Shown: in pieces, positions 35,715-47,428 of the stretch
How the letters are laid out: each line of letters begins with the position of its first letter
How positions within the stretch are numbered: the first letter of the stretch is position 1
DNA from: Vesta saturnalis
Lineage: Eukaryota > Arthropoda > Insecta > Coleoptera > Lampyridae
Direction: 5' to 3'
Length of the DNA stretch: 64,000 bases
Assembly: GCA_036346205.1 (NCBI GenBank)
Contig: JARFJB010002038.1
Location: 226,001 to 290,000 of the forward strand
The notes under the pieces: generated by a model
Databases searched by the model: none
Told to the model about the DNA's origin: nothing
What the model saw: only the letters and a program-made list of their open reading frames with translations
Position numbers and translations under genes: made by a program

Positions 35715-38700
35715 ATGGGACGTAAACGAAGTAATTGGAGAATGTTAACCTTGTGTGCACCTAGAAAAAATCGTCGACTTCAATATTTCAGGTAAATATT
35801 TAGTTAAGTTAAATACTAAAACCTACTCAGTACCTATATACCTTTATACCTAGTTATGCTTGTATTGTGTATACCTAATATGTATTTTAGGGCTCTAAAA
35901 AGAAAAGAAAACAAAAACTCCAATGTTATGGAGCATTCTGATCCACAATGTAGTCAAGATATAAAAACAAAGTAAGTTAGGGTCAATTGTGTTCATTATT
36001 AAAATAATTACCAAGTATGTATTTTAATTTTAGATTGTCAGACTGAACAAAAGTTCCACCTGTTGATTCAATTATGCCTACTACTTCGGTTTGCAATGAT
36101 GTTCAACCAGGATGTAGCTGGTATTTAGATCACACATGAGTATTAGATATTTAAAATAGTACTGATCTATAAGGATTTATGAATAACCGAATTTTTACAT
36201 ATTATACTTTTAGTTACAACAAGAGTAATATTATTACTGAATCAAGTAACACTGAGGCGAGATCTATATGTATTGAAGAACCTGATGTGTATGTTCTTTC
36301 GTAAAATACAGTACCTATTTTAATAATTAATGTTTAGAACCATGAATACTTCTGGAGATGCTACAAATGACAATTATGAAATACTGTTGGTAAAAACGAG
36401 TTTTTTGTAAGTACCAGATATATTATTTATGGAAATAAATTTTTTAAACGTTCCATGTTTGAGTCTTTGATATCCGTTATTCTTCTAGTTCTGATGAAGG
36501 CAGACAGCATATAGATGGCAGACGTATATTTGACGTGAAACATCTCTTTAATCAGATTTTAACAGCAAAAAGGCATCAACCACTCAATTGTTCAATTGCT
36601 GATATGACTCTTGTAAACGAAACTAGACAAGGTTTATATAGTTCATTCTTAAAGTGCCGAATGTGTGGTAAAGATGAAACCATTACAACGGAGGATCTAA
36701 CTGACAAGACTCAGATGAATTTAAACACATCTATAACACTCGCCGCTGTTTCTACTGGAGCAGGGCATTCTCAATTAGAGCAAATGGCTGCAGTTTGTAA
36801 CATGCCCATGATGACTAATAAAACATTTAATGCATATCATGAACATGTTGCTGATGTAGTGCTACAGACAGCATGGAAAAGTATGGAAACTGCTGCTCGA
36901 GAAGAAGCAGAATTTGCATAAAATGATGATGACATTGATACTTCCGATAATATTCCTTGTATAACTGTTGTAACAGATGGTGTCTGGGCAAAGAGGGCAT
37001 ACAATGTGAATTATGATTCCAATTCAGGGGTGGTAAATATGAATAAAATATGTATTCTCAGTACCTAATAATCTTCCATTATAGTCGTGTATCATTGGTT
37101 ATAGGACTGGAAAAGTATTATTCCTTGGCATACGTAATAAGTACTGCTGTGTATGTGCTCATAGTGAGGCAAAGGAAAATATTCCAGAACATAAATGTTT
37201 TAAAAATTGGGTTGGATCTTCAACTTCTATGGAAAGTGATATAATAGTTGAGGGGTTCAAATTAACTATCCAAATGTATGGTGTTAAATACACAAAGATG
37301 ATTGGTGATGGAGATTCATCTGTATATAGAAAATTATTAGAATCAAAACCATATGGCAACAAACTCATTGAAAAAATAGAATGCAAAAATCATTTATTAA
37401 GAAATTTTTCATCAAAATTACGAGAAATTAGTAGTGAGTACAATCTTATTTGATTAAAAATATGATGCTATTTCAAGATAATGAATGTCGTTTACAAATA
37501 TCACCTATTGCACCTAATGTACGGAAAGTAGTGGCAAACCGTGTATTGAGACTTCGTGTTGCTATTTCTAAAGCAGTTCTATACCGAAGAAAACAGGTGA
37601 AGCCTTATGAAGAAATAAAAAGGTTATTGGAGGTAGACATAAAAAATGCACCATCCCATGTTTTTGAGGATCATACATTATGTAGGAACATAGGATATTT
37701 TAAATGTGAGCCAAAAGAAGATGAAATTAATTTTTTAACATTAATGAAAACTTGTGGTTTATATGAAGATATAGAAGTTTGTTTATCTCGATTAATTAAA
37801 AATGTTCATAGTTTACTACTAAATATGGACAACAATTTAGCTGAACATTTTAATAGTGTAGTGTGTAAATTTATAGGAGGAAAGAGAATTAATTTTACAC
37901 TTAGAGGTGCATACAAAACTCGTGAAGCAGCTGCTCTTTCTTATAATTCACATCTGACAGTTAAAAGAAGTCGGGTCAGGAGGAAAATTTTTGGCAAAAA
38001 AAAAGAAAGCTGCTTTACCGGATAGAGATTATGGACCTCAAGGAAATGTAATTTACCTTATCAATTGATGATGAAGAATATAAATCAGAAAGGAACAGTT
38101 TTAGAAGAGATTACAAAAACCGCACATGAAATAGATGAGATTGAAAAAGCTACAATAGGGCAAAGCCAAAATATAAATTGGATGCAAGAAAGATCAGTAC
38201 GGATCACTGCATCCTATTTTGGTAAAATCTGCAAGATGCGGCCAACAACTGCAAAATCGAATACAATTAAAACCCTTTTGTATGAAAATTTTCAGGGAAA
38301 TAAGACTACAAAATATGGATTAGAGAGTGAGCAATATGCTATACAGATGTTCGAAACTGCTTACAATCTGGAAGTAAAGAGTTGTGGTTTTTTTATTCAC
38401 AAATCTGAAAATTACTTGGGTGCTAGCCCTGATGGCGTTATTGATAATGATTGCATAGTAAAAGTCAAATCTCCATATACCATTTCAAAACTGACTCCTA
38501 CAGAAGGTATTTTGCAAAATAAAATAAAATTTGCAGAATTGGAAAATGGACAATTACGACTGAATAGAACACATAATTATTATTATCAAATGCAAGGTCA
38601 ATTAGAGATTACTGGTAGGGAATGGTGTTACTTTTGTATATGGAGTCGACTAGGATTATTAGTTGAAAAAATTAAAAAAGACAGAGAATTTCGGGAAAAT

Positions 38701-38805
38701 ATGTTGCCAAAACTAGAGAACTTTTATTTTGAAAATCTCTTACCAGAACTTGTAGATCCACAACACCCAAAAGGATTGCCAATTAGAGAGGTAAGGAAAA
38801 ATTAA
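35715..38805 (+). pseudogene. Mutator-like transposase with C-terminal YqaJ domain, multi-exon
   Basis: ATG at 35715 begins MGRKRSNWRMLTLCAPRKNR. Small exons are split by AT-rich GT-AG introns: 35715-35791, 35891-35971, 36034 onward, pieces at about 36212 and 36337, and a long exon from about 36490. From there come DGRRIFDVKHLFNQI and KCRMCGKDETI, then AAVSTGAGHSQLEQMA and TNKTFNAYHEHV, typical of the insect Mutator-like transposase family. ITVVTDGVWAKRAYNV at about 36960 (catalytic Asp region), an intron at about 37030-37081, then IGDGDSSVYRKLLES and IECKNHLLRNFS follow, and NLAEHFNSVVCKFIGGKR at about 37835. Disruptions are few: a stop in exon 3 (TGA near 36045), TAA at 36919, a frameshift near 37450, and a one-base slip in an A run near 37999. 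It is thus a rather young copy. DNA transposition is the family role. Confidence 0.87.
38065..38805 (+). CDS. YqaJ-type (lambda-exonuclease-like) nuclease domain of the Mutator-like protein
   Basis: A 246-codon open stretch, the intact C-terminal part of the protein above; the ATG at 38065 follows the slipped frame and need not be a start. Domain landmarks are NWMQERSVRITASYFGKICK, then KYGLESEQYAIQMFE, YLGASPDGVID (metal-binding Asp), IVKVKSPY and YYYQMQGQLEITG. In YqaJ/lambda-exonuclease folds the strand after SPDG normally carries Glu-x-Lys; here it reads Lys-Val-Lys, so the Glu is replaced. The family degrades one strand of duplex DNA; in this copy activity is doubtful. It ends REVRKN before TAA at 38803. 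Confidence 0.85.
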   Translation: MMMKNINQKGTVLEEITKTAHEIDEIEKATIGQSQNINWMQERSVRITASYFGKICKMRPTTAKSNTIKTLLYENFQGNKTTKYGLESEQYAIQMFETAYNLEVKSCGFFIHKSENYLGASPDGVIDNDCIVKVKSPYTISKLTPTEGILQNKIKFAELENGQLRLNRTHNYYYQMQGQLEITGREWCYFCIWSRLGLLVEKIKKDREFRENMLPKLENFYFENLLPELVDPQHPKGLPIREVRKN

Positions 38806-38809
38806 TAAT

Positions 38810-39469
38810 TGTAAAGAGAAGAAGTAATTTCCATAGTAGGTAATAATCTGATACAGTCGCGCGGCCAAAGAATGCCTCGTGTCGCGCATGGATGTTCATG
38901 CATTCGGCCGCACTCGTTAATGCAATAGAGACTGAAAGAATTACCAGTGGCGTCGGTGTCGTGTTTTCAATTATTCGTCACCAAACTACAACAAATTTTA
39001 AAATATTTTATTTATTTGAATTACATATGAACAGTAATAGTTTAAACATTTATAAAATAAAAAATAACCATGTTAACAAGTAATGAATTTTATATTTGAA
39101 TTACAAATGAACACAACAGTTTAATCGTTTATGAAAATCAAAAAGTATAAGTTCGATTTTTAATTATAGAAACAGAATAGGCCGTATTTTTAAGAGTATT
39201 ATTCAGGATTTAAAAAAATTATGATATTTCTTAGGTAATCAATTTTATATTTCCATACACTTTGGGAGAAGTTACTCAAACGGCGATAATTTAAGCAAAT
39301 GCCATTAGCATTACATGCGCAAAACTACTTATTTATTGTGAAAGTATTTGTGTTTATACATACTTGTCTAATAAATTTGAGTATTATGAGCTTTAAAATT
39401 CACATAGGACACAAAATGGTTCACTGTCGTTTTGTTGCAATAATTGTAATAAAGTTAAATTAAAGTACG
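38810..39469. other. 3' flank of the Mutator-like element
   Basis: A less AT-rich patch (38865-38965) has GTCGCGCGGCCAAAG and CAGTGGCGTCGGTGTCG. A GGCGACGCCACTG string at 40443-40455 is partly complementary to the latter. This could be remnants of inverted repeats around the Penelope repeats between them, but the match is too short to assert. Confidence 0.35.
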
Positions 39470-39870
39470 TATATGAAAATGTAAACTTTCACCATTAACA
39501 CTCATAATAAAATACTTATCTTTTTGGGATTTTTAATGGTGTACTTTAAATTATACAATGTAAACGTTTCGATAATACTTACAGTTATCTTCGTCAGTAG
39601 TAATGTTTGTTAAAATTGTTAAAGATGTAGTAAACAATTTTGTCAAATTTGAAAATTAAAACATAAACATAAGCCTGCTATTAGTATAACAGTTTGAAAC
39701 ATAAAGCCAACTATAAATTTTTTTTAGTAAAGAATAAATAGGTCATAAAATTAAATATTATTAAACTGCCTCAAAGATGACAAACCAGAACACTCTCTAC
39801 GACGAAAGCTAACAATGAAATTTGCAGCCAAAAACACATTTAACAAAATTTAATCGAGTTATGATGTAAG
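39470..39870 (-). repeat. Penelope terminal repeat with hammerhead core
   Basis: On the minus strand it reads, in order, ATACTAATAGCAGGCTTATG, the ribozyme-like block at 39546-39606, TAATTTAAAGTACACCATTA, and TGAAAGTTTACATTTTCATA. The same order occurs at 25375-25770 and 59740-59960. No reverse transcriptase is attached here. This repeat and 40264-40370 point in opposite directions and flank about 390 bases. Confidence 0.75.
39546..39606 (-). ncRNA. Hammerhead-ribozyme-like motif in a Penelope repeat
   Basis: The minus strand has CTGACGA, an added A, stem II GATAAC/GTTAT(C) (one internal loop TGTAAGTA), GAAAC, a short stem III ACG/TGT with loop TTTACAT, and a GTA cleavage triplet. A stem I between ATT before the core and AAT after the cleavage site follows. 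Penelope-like elements are known to carry such ribozymes. The extra A after CTGACGA is a departure from the consensus shared by every copy here. Confidence 0.6.
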
Positions 39871-40119
39871 TGTAAAGTTGTGAAAAACTTCAATTTTAAA
39901 ATGATAGAAGCATTCACAAATCCAAACATTACATCAAATAAAATAACCCAGTTAAATCTAACAAGGAGATATCTTTATCAATAATTGAAGTGTTATTAAT
40001 AATGAAAAGCACAATGCAGAACGTTCTTTGTAATTTTTTATTTCAATTTAATTTCAACTACTTATGTTAAATTATAGTGCTGTGGAAATTTAACATATAA
40101 TTGGTAAACATTTGCTTCA

Positions 40120-40260
40120 AGGTCTAGGAAAAATACAGCAAAAACCTAGACATACCAAAAGTTGAAAACAAATTAAAATCAAGGCGTATCATTATGCTCT
40201 TTTAATTATAAGATGCCAAACCTATTTAAACGGAGATTTTCTTCTTGTCTATTAAAATTA
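40120..40260. repeat. Dispersed repeat shared with 56280-56420
   Basis: The two places share GCTTCAAGGTCTAGGAAAAA / ACTTCAAGATCTAGCAAAAA-type sequence, then GCAAAAACCTARACRTRCCAA and TTTTAATTATAAGATGCCAA, ending CCTATTTAAACGGRGATTTT. Same orientation, about 80-85 percent alike by eye. In the first the repeat runs directly into a Penelope terminal repeat, and in the second into a GACCTTG-rich patch. Confidence 0.75.
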
Positions 40261-40263
40261 TAA

Positions 40264-40370
40264 TTAAAATTATACTGACGAAGATAACTGTAAGTGTTAT
40301 CGAAACGTTTGATTGTATAATTTAAAGTACACCATTAAAATCCCAAAAAGATAAGTATTTTATAACAAGT
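40264..40370 (+). repeat. Penelope terminal repeat end with hammerhead core
   Basis: It contains AAATTATACTGACGAAGATA, then ACTGTAAGTGTTATCGAAACG, a loop, TTGTATAATTTAAAGTACAC, and CATTAAAATCCCAAAAAGAT. This is the best folding copy: stem II GATAAC/GTTATC, stem III ACG/TGT with loop TTTGAT, cleavage GTA, and stem I AAATT with AATTT plus a 2-base bulge next to the core. A bulged stem I fits the type I hammerheads described from Penelope-like elements. Confidence 0.68.
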
Positions 40371-43300
40371 ACGTATGTAAATTAATAACAGAAATAAATA
40401 ATTAATTAGTGTAATTCATGATAATAAACGGAACAGTTTTGGTGGCGACGCCACTGACATGCCGCGCTTAAGAGACTTGAAGTTGGACGAATGCGCATCC
40501 AACGTTCAGGCATTTTTGCAGGCGGACTGTACTGCTTTGTTTATTTACTATAACAGTCAACAAACCTCATTTTAATTGACACATAAATTTTAAAAATGAG
40601 TATTGAAGAATTATAATAGTTTTCAGGAAGAACAAATAGAATTCAACAAATTTGGTGTTATTAATAAGTTTTCAAATTTCAATAATTGCATCTTTAATAT
40701 ATGTATGTATACATATAAAACAATGTTTTCTGTCAAACTATCTTTTTTTGTGAATGACATTACTATACTGTATAATGACAGTTCTATGTCTCAAGTTGCC
40801 ACTTTATTAAACGATTTTGAATTTAGTAAAATAGCTTATTATTAGTCAAGTATGAAGCATTTTTTCTCAGCACTGTAATGGTCTAATAAAAAACAATCAT
40901 CATCAGGTTATCACGATACACAACAAAATAACATTTTTTTCAATGGAACACCCTGTACATTTTTACATATTTTGAAAGAAAAATGAAAATCTGAGGCAAA
41001 AATGTTTAACACCTAACTACCAATAAATTGAAATTAAAACAAGTACAATCCTTTAGTTTTTAAGTTTATTACAAAAATCTTATAAAACGCAGGTGGCTGA
41101 TACTTTAAATAAAAGGATGTTATATTCTTACTTCTCATAATATTTAATTTTCTCTTTTAATAAGTTTATTTAATCAGCAGTGTTTCTTATTATTACTGAA
41201 GACAATTTCTTTTTTTTTTTCTGTATATTTAGAAAAATATAAAATTGATTTAAAACAATTGAGCTTTCAATTAAAGGATTGCCTCTACCCCAATACATCA
41301 AACAAATAATAAATGAAATTTAATTACTACCTACATCAGTATGATACAACACAGCAACGACTATTAATACCTTCGATAATGCTTCTACTGCATAAGTTGA
41401 TCATATGAAATGAAAATAAATTTTATACAGAACTTTCATTTACATACAGAATTTCTTTAGTTATGAAACATTCGTATATAATTATAAATTTTGATACTGT
41501 TATTCGACCAGCCCTATAACATTAACAATATTACAGAACTCCTTGTTTGTTTGTTACTTTTTCAATTTTACAGCAGCGCTCAAGTAATCCTTGTAATTGA
41601 TGCAATTTTCAGAAATCTGCTGCGATTACCTAAACAAAATTTATCTTTATGAGATTATTTACAACTATTCTATTATTACCCTGCCGACAATAACTACTTC
41701 CTCATAATTTTAGGTTATGTTAGCAAAATTATCAGAGTTTTCATGAGGTTATGCGCAAATTATTGTAACACAGTTTTGCTACATTCAGTATGGTTTATGG
41801 ATTATCATCTCTCTTTATTTTATTGTCTTCGTCGACATACGGATTGATCAGCTGCTCCTGATGCCTCTTAATGACACTTTATATTTACAGTTACTGGTGA
41901 AATATTTCTCTTCTATCAAGTTTTGTTAAAATCGGTTCATAGTGAACGATACTTTATAGAGGGCGCACAATGCGATATATATATGAATAACCAAAATTAT
42001 TCACGTTAAAGTAAGAAGTGAAGAGCTCTTCAGTTTATTCAATTTTGCATAAGTTTTGTTTATGACAATTTTTGTTGGAGTAATAAATACACACTAAAAC
42101 GTTTTTTAGCAAATATGTCGAAAACTGTCAGCTTAAGTGGAAAAACCTTCATTAGGCAATATTTTAGCTACGTTTCCTTTATTAGAATAAGATAACAAAT
42201 AAGTTCGAAAAATGTGATTCAATTAGTAAAAAAGATGGATACGAATACTAATTTTGAACAATTTGATTTTTATATTTAAATAACATAATTTATTAGGATT
42301 GTAATTGTAATGTGGCAAAGATGCAAAATTTTTTCGCATTCCAATTTATGTTCTTGGGACTAATTTTGATGTTTTCGCCATGCAAAAAAATAAAAGAAAA
42401 AATAATGCCGTAATTATTAAACTAGTTTAAAACTTGATTACGTTAGTTAAGCATGAAATGTCAATTTAAAATAATATACATAACCACAGTCATTTTTCTG
42501 AACACGATTTATATATTTGTCATATATTTAATTCAAGTCCAAATGGTTGTCATTTTATTGGTATTTGGTAGTCTAAACCCACATTGCATTTGAACGTTTA
42601 TTATTCATTAAATACAACAAAAAAATGTTAACTTTGGAGAATTAAGATTTTTTAGGTAACGATTGCACATTTAAAATCAGTTTAGTCAAATTAAAAAAAA
42701 TATTTTAGCAAAATGAATTCACAGTTTATACTTAAGCAGTACGTATTCAAACCGTGAAATCCTAATACAGAAAAACCTACATTTCTACTTAAATATATGT
42801 AATCTAATGACAAATTAAGTGTAATACATATGTTGCTAATTTATAATAAGTTTTCACACGGTATTCTATTTTGTAAAATTTAAAATGGTCAAATTTATAA
42901 TAAATATCGTTACATGAATGTTACCATTAATTAAAATGAGCTAATGGTATTGTTAAATTGATTTGAGAAAACTTATGCTATAGTATATGTTGTGTTAAAT
43001 TACGAAAACTAATTTATTCAATCATAATTCAATTAATCAATTTTTATTAATTTTAATACTCTCGTAATACATTTTCGATTTTCGTTTGGTTATGGCATGA
43101 AGTATAAATTTTTTATTGTAACTCTCCAAAAATATCGTAATAGATAAAGGTTATAATATAATAGTCAATATCCTATTTTTTCCTCAAGTTACCTGTCACA
43201 ATTATTATATCGATGCAGCCATGTAATTTTTGACATTTTTTTGGATATGTTTATCAGGATGTCCATGTCGCTGGTTTTGGTGTGCATATTTGTATTTTTA

Positions 43301-45310
43301 GAAACATACTGCACGAATCAAAACTTAACTTCACGCTTATTTATAACAATTAATACTAAACTCACTAAAACGGAACTATAGGAGGCGGAAGGCCCAATAA
43401 TTGTATATAAAATGGTAGGCTACTTACTAAATTACGCATATAATTTATATAAGAATTTGTTGCAAAACAATTTACGAAGAACAATGCGTGATATGGATTC
43501 TTGATAATTGTTAAAGAAATCGAACCACGTTTTGTATAGAATTTGCTAGACTTATCTTTAGTTCAAATATAATCACCGCAATTCTTAATAACGCAATGAA
43601 TCATTTACACGGAGATGATACACAAACTCTACGGAGACCATTCATCTTGTTGGTTTTATGAAAATGTTGATCAAATTTAATAAAAGTATCCCTTCGAAAG
43701 TGATATCCGTCCTGTACGAGTGCAACATTTGATAATAGTGTAAAGCACCGAAACCCGTCACTGTTAATGCTATACACGATAGTAAATAAGAGAGTTCACA
43801 TCGTATAGTAACTGTATGCTGCTGCGGGAACATTCCGTATAGCTGAGAGATGGAATATAGCCCTCTATATTCCATCGCTCACTTCGCATATACGTATGAG
43901 TAATTGTTTTATCTTATATCTTTGGTGTTGACGTTTTTGATAATGTGTTAGAAGAATTGTTTTCTAGTACATTACGCACTCCTTTCCCGTGCAAAGAACA
44001 TGAGGCAGATATAATATAAAAATATATTTATTATTATGTATTAATATCATAATCAAACAATATAAATAACATGAAGAAGTTGTAACAGGTCAAGTGCAAA
44101 GAAAAAGATGGAATCTAGACTACAACCTTTTGTGTCTGTTAAGTAATATCCGAATATATGAAAACTTTGATTTTGACGGTCCCCTAGAATTTTTTTAGAT
44201 TTGCACAATTTATTTCCAGTAAGTGCAATTTTATGTTTGAGAATATGAACTATGTGTTTTTTGTGTGAAATTTATTAATAAACCTTGATTCACTGCATAC
44301 ATCTTGTTTCATGTATTTGCAGAAACGATATAAAACAAATATTGATGGTAAAATAAAATTTAGTACAACAGAGTTCGTTTTTTTTTTGAACTTACACTTA
44401 GTGAATCCAACCCATCATCGTAGCCGATTCTATTTGTTACTTATTTTAACCGTCTTCTGTTTTATTTACTATGATAAAAATCAGGATTTGTAAAATTGAA
44501 ATAGGACAAATCTTTTTAAGATGTGTTAGATATCGTACCTCTCACTTACAAGTACTCATTTCAACAACAATCTGCAGAAATGCCGGTAGAAACCATTATT
44601 CCACGTTTCGTCGGACGATAAATTAAACACCATTCCATTCTTATGCAATAAAAATCAGTATTTGTTGAATGAATGTTAAAATTTCAAAAATAAAACAACG
44701 CGCGCTGTAATTATTGTATAAAGTTGACTCCCTCTATGCTTTATCTCTTTCTAACGCGAAAAGGCTACGAATTGGGACCGCGATGCACCACTTCGTGCGT
44801 GTATCTCTCTCTATCGGAAGCTATATAAAAGGAAATTTACTAGATTTTAAAGATCATTACAGTTTTTTGAGGTTGGTGAGGCTAATATATTGTAAATTAG
44901 AAAAATGTATCAATAGTGCTTTAAATATATATTATTTTTTTATTTTGTAAAACTTGTTCATATACAAGAAACGAAAACTTACGTAAGAATGAGAGTTGCT
45001 TTAGTTAACATAAAAAAAGTCAACAAACTGATTGCACATATTTCTTGAATAAAAAACACCTTGACGCTCACAGCTGTAGACCATTAAAATGGCTTTAAGA
45101 ATGTTTTATTAGTTTTAAAGTATCTTTACTAATAAGGCCAGAAAAATAAAACAAATCGCATAATTTCGGTTTTATCGGATGTATCTGAACTGTACAAAAT
45201 AATTTCAGTTTCTTGGCATATTACTTACCACAGGATTTAGCAACTTTGAATTTAACGTCTCTCTATCTCTTACAGTTGAGATCCCTATACTGAAAAACGA
45301 ATTTGTTAAG

Positions 45311-45313
<3 letters not shown>
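40371..45313. other. Intron sequence, no gene recognised
   Basis: AT-rich. At 40946 a GGAACACCCTGTACATTTTT motif resembles transposon ends (compare 2983 and 26490). At 43846-43876 an imperfect hairpin (GATGGAATATAG..CTATATTCCATC) is present. The short frames at 40603, 43642, 44311 and 44714 have no recognisable domain. An AT-run microsatellite closes the stretch. Confidence 0.5.

Positions 45314-45361
<48 letters not shown>
45314..45361. repeat. TA dinucleotide microsatellite
   Basis: About 24 uninterrupted TA units, followed by ACACACA. The length is similar to the run at 22831-22878. Confidence 0.95.
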
Positions 45362-45368
<7 letters not shown>

Positions 45369-46313
45369 TTTAGAAGACCAGTATATCTTTACGTCAAAAC
45401 CTTAAAGTTAACGTAGTTATTCCTGTATTAGTAAAACAGTAAATTTCTGAGACAATATTTTAAGAAAACGGCTCAATTTGGTTTTTTTAATTTTTATCCA
45501 AAACCCAATACATGCGATATACTACTTAATTAATACAGGTACTAGCAGAAGTAAGCAGAACGTGTGATCTTGTTTTCCGATATGCCTAGATTACTACAAT
45601 TAACGCCACTTGATTTCTTTATATAAAGTTTCACAAACAATGAAGTCCAATTTAAAACAAGAGTTATTAGCCGCTTCCGCTATAATCGGAAGCGCGGTTG
45701 ACTTGAAAACATTCTAGTCAAATTTGCACTAACGGTTTGTCATATACATACAGCTCTAGCTCATCGGACGTCGTGAACGTTATGCATCTTTTCCCAAAAA
45801 ATAATTAGTTATTACAAGTAGTAACATAACAAACATAAGCATGATAAGATTAAGGAAAAATAATTTGATTGTAGTCGAGTAGCAGGCTTATTAAAATTGT
45901 ATTTAACTTTATTTAGCTTTTCCAGGTACTTTTAGCTCTGTTGTATATTAGGACTTACCTAGTATTTGTATCCCACTTCAAAAAAATTACATTTCTATCA
46001 CTATAATTGTTTTGTACTTCTATTTTGCTGCTTATGTGCCTCGCCTTGAATACACCATAATCGTAAATACACTCAGTTCTAAAAAAAGTGACGCATTTGA
46101 TTTTTACCTAACTTTAATGTCCTATATTTTTCAAACCAGCCGATATTTAATTATTTTTTATTCGTTGAAAGGTAATTCTTTTGCCTTTAAAAAAAATGAG
46201 AGGTGGAGTTTTCCTAAAACCTTCTGGATGGTAGCGGAAAAACTAGAACCATGTTTATCTTAATTTTTAACTCGCTCTGTGTGTTAATCAAGCAATGGTA
46301 TAGAAAGTACTTA

Positions 46314-47428
46314 CACTCTATATGAAAGGCGCTTCTTTTACGAGCATTTTGTTTTTATTTATTTATTTATCTCTAAATTTGACCGAATTACATCATTTTT
46401 GCTGTTGCCTATGTTGTATACCTCCATATTTGACCCTTAGCCGCTGTGTCATTAAGTAATTACTATAAAAAGCTTTTGTGACTAAAATTATATAAAATGC
46501 CTCAAATAAATCATGAACAAGAAGCAAGATTTAGTAAGCGATGGGCGTAGTAAACGTCACGCCGCTAGTATAGTGGGAGTTCATGAAGCAACTGCATGTA
46601 GAGCGATCCTCAAGTATGAACAAACAAGAAGGTGATCGTCCTCGAAAAACTAGAATCGAGATAAATGTAATAAAGCGGCAAATGTTCCGCAAGATTTTCT
46701 CCAAATTCGTGGTATATAGTAAGTACGCAGACGTTATGTAGACATCAAAAGAAGTTAAATTAAAAGCTAGGAGACCTGCAAAAGTCCTAAATTATTTCCC
46801 GAACATCTTGCTGTTTGAAGAAATTTCATTGAAAATTATGGCGAGTGGAATATTCCTAAATGGTCGAATGCCTTATTTATGGATGAGTCATAATTTTGCC
46901 TTAATATGGTAGATGGAAGGAAAATAATGTGGAGAAGGACTGGTGAAAGGCCCGACCACACAACACAGCAATTGTGCGAAAGTTCTTAAAAGCTACGGAC
47001 ATTACCATATTACAGTGGCCTGCGAGAAGCCCCGATATGAACCCTATAGAACATTTATGTAATGAATTGCAAGCTTCGCACAAATGGCACATGTATCAGT
47101 GGAAAAATGGGATCGTATACCAATGCAAACGATAAGAAACCTAATTTACAGTATATCGCGTACAATAGAAACTTTTAGAGTTGCACGGTATCATAATTTT
47201 TCACTCAATGACGGTATTAAGCTGTTACCCAATTTATAATTTTATGTTTACTAAAAATGTTTTTTTTTTAATTTGTATCAGTTTATTTCACTAGAAACCT
47301 GTTTCTAGATATATTTAGAAAGTTGGTAATATGCAAGGTTTCAGCAAAATGCTGTAATTCAGACAAATTCAGAGATAAAACAATAAATAAAAAAAATGCT
47401 CGTACAAAAAGCGTGTTTCATATATATC
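46314..47428 (+). mobile_element. Tc1-like element, internally deleted
   Basis: Inverted ends: the left from 46314 includes ATATGAAAGGCGCTTCTTTT and ACGAGCATTTTGTTTTTATT. The right, complemented, near 47428-47345 includes ATATGAAACACGCTTTTTGT and ACGAGCATTTTTTTTATTTA. A third end-like copy lies at 47876-47935 (complement), so a second deleted copy may be adjacent. It contains a broken transposase. Confidence 0.7.
46500..47185 (+). pseudogene. Tc1-like transposase remnant
   Basis: The N-terminal HTH is readable as MPQINHEQEARFSKRWA-like sequence in broken frames. ALFMDES (first catalytic Asp) is followed by FCLNMVDGRKIMWRRTGER at about 46860-46950. A deletion then joins straight to ARPHNTAIVRKFLKA, losing the Asp-Asn that precedes ARPH. 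The end is LQWPARSPDMNPIEHL with the third acidic region, followed by a helical tail to about 47185. Loss of the middle makes it dead. Confidence 0.82.

Noticed and set aside
38940..40460. CAGTGGCGTCGG and GGCGACGCCACTG as terminal inverted repeats of an element holding the two Penelope repeats
   Set aside because: The shared stretch is about 10 bases with no extended match; chance similarity is possible.
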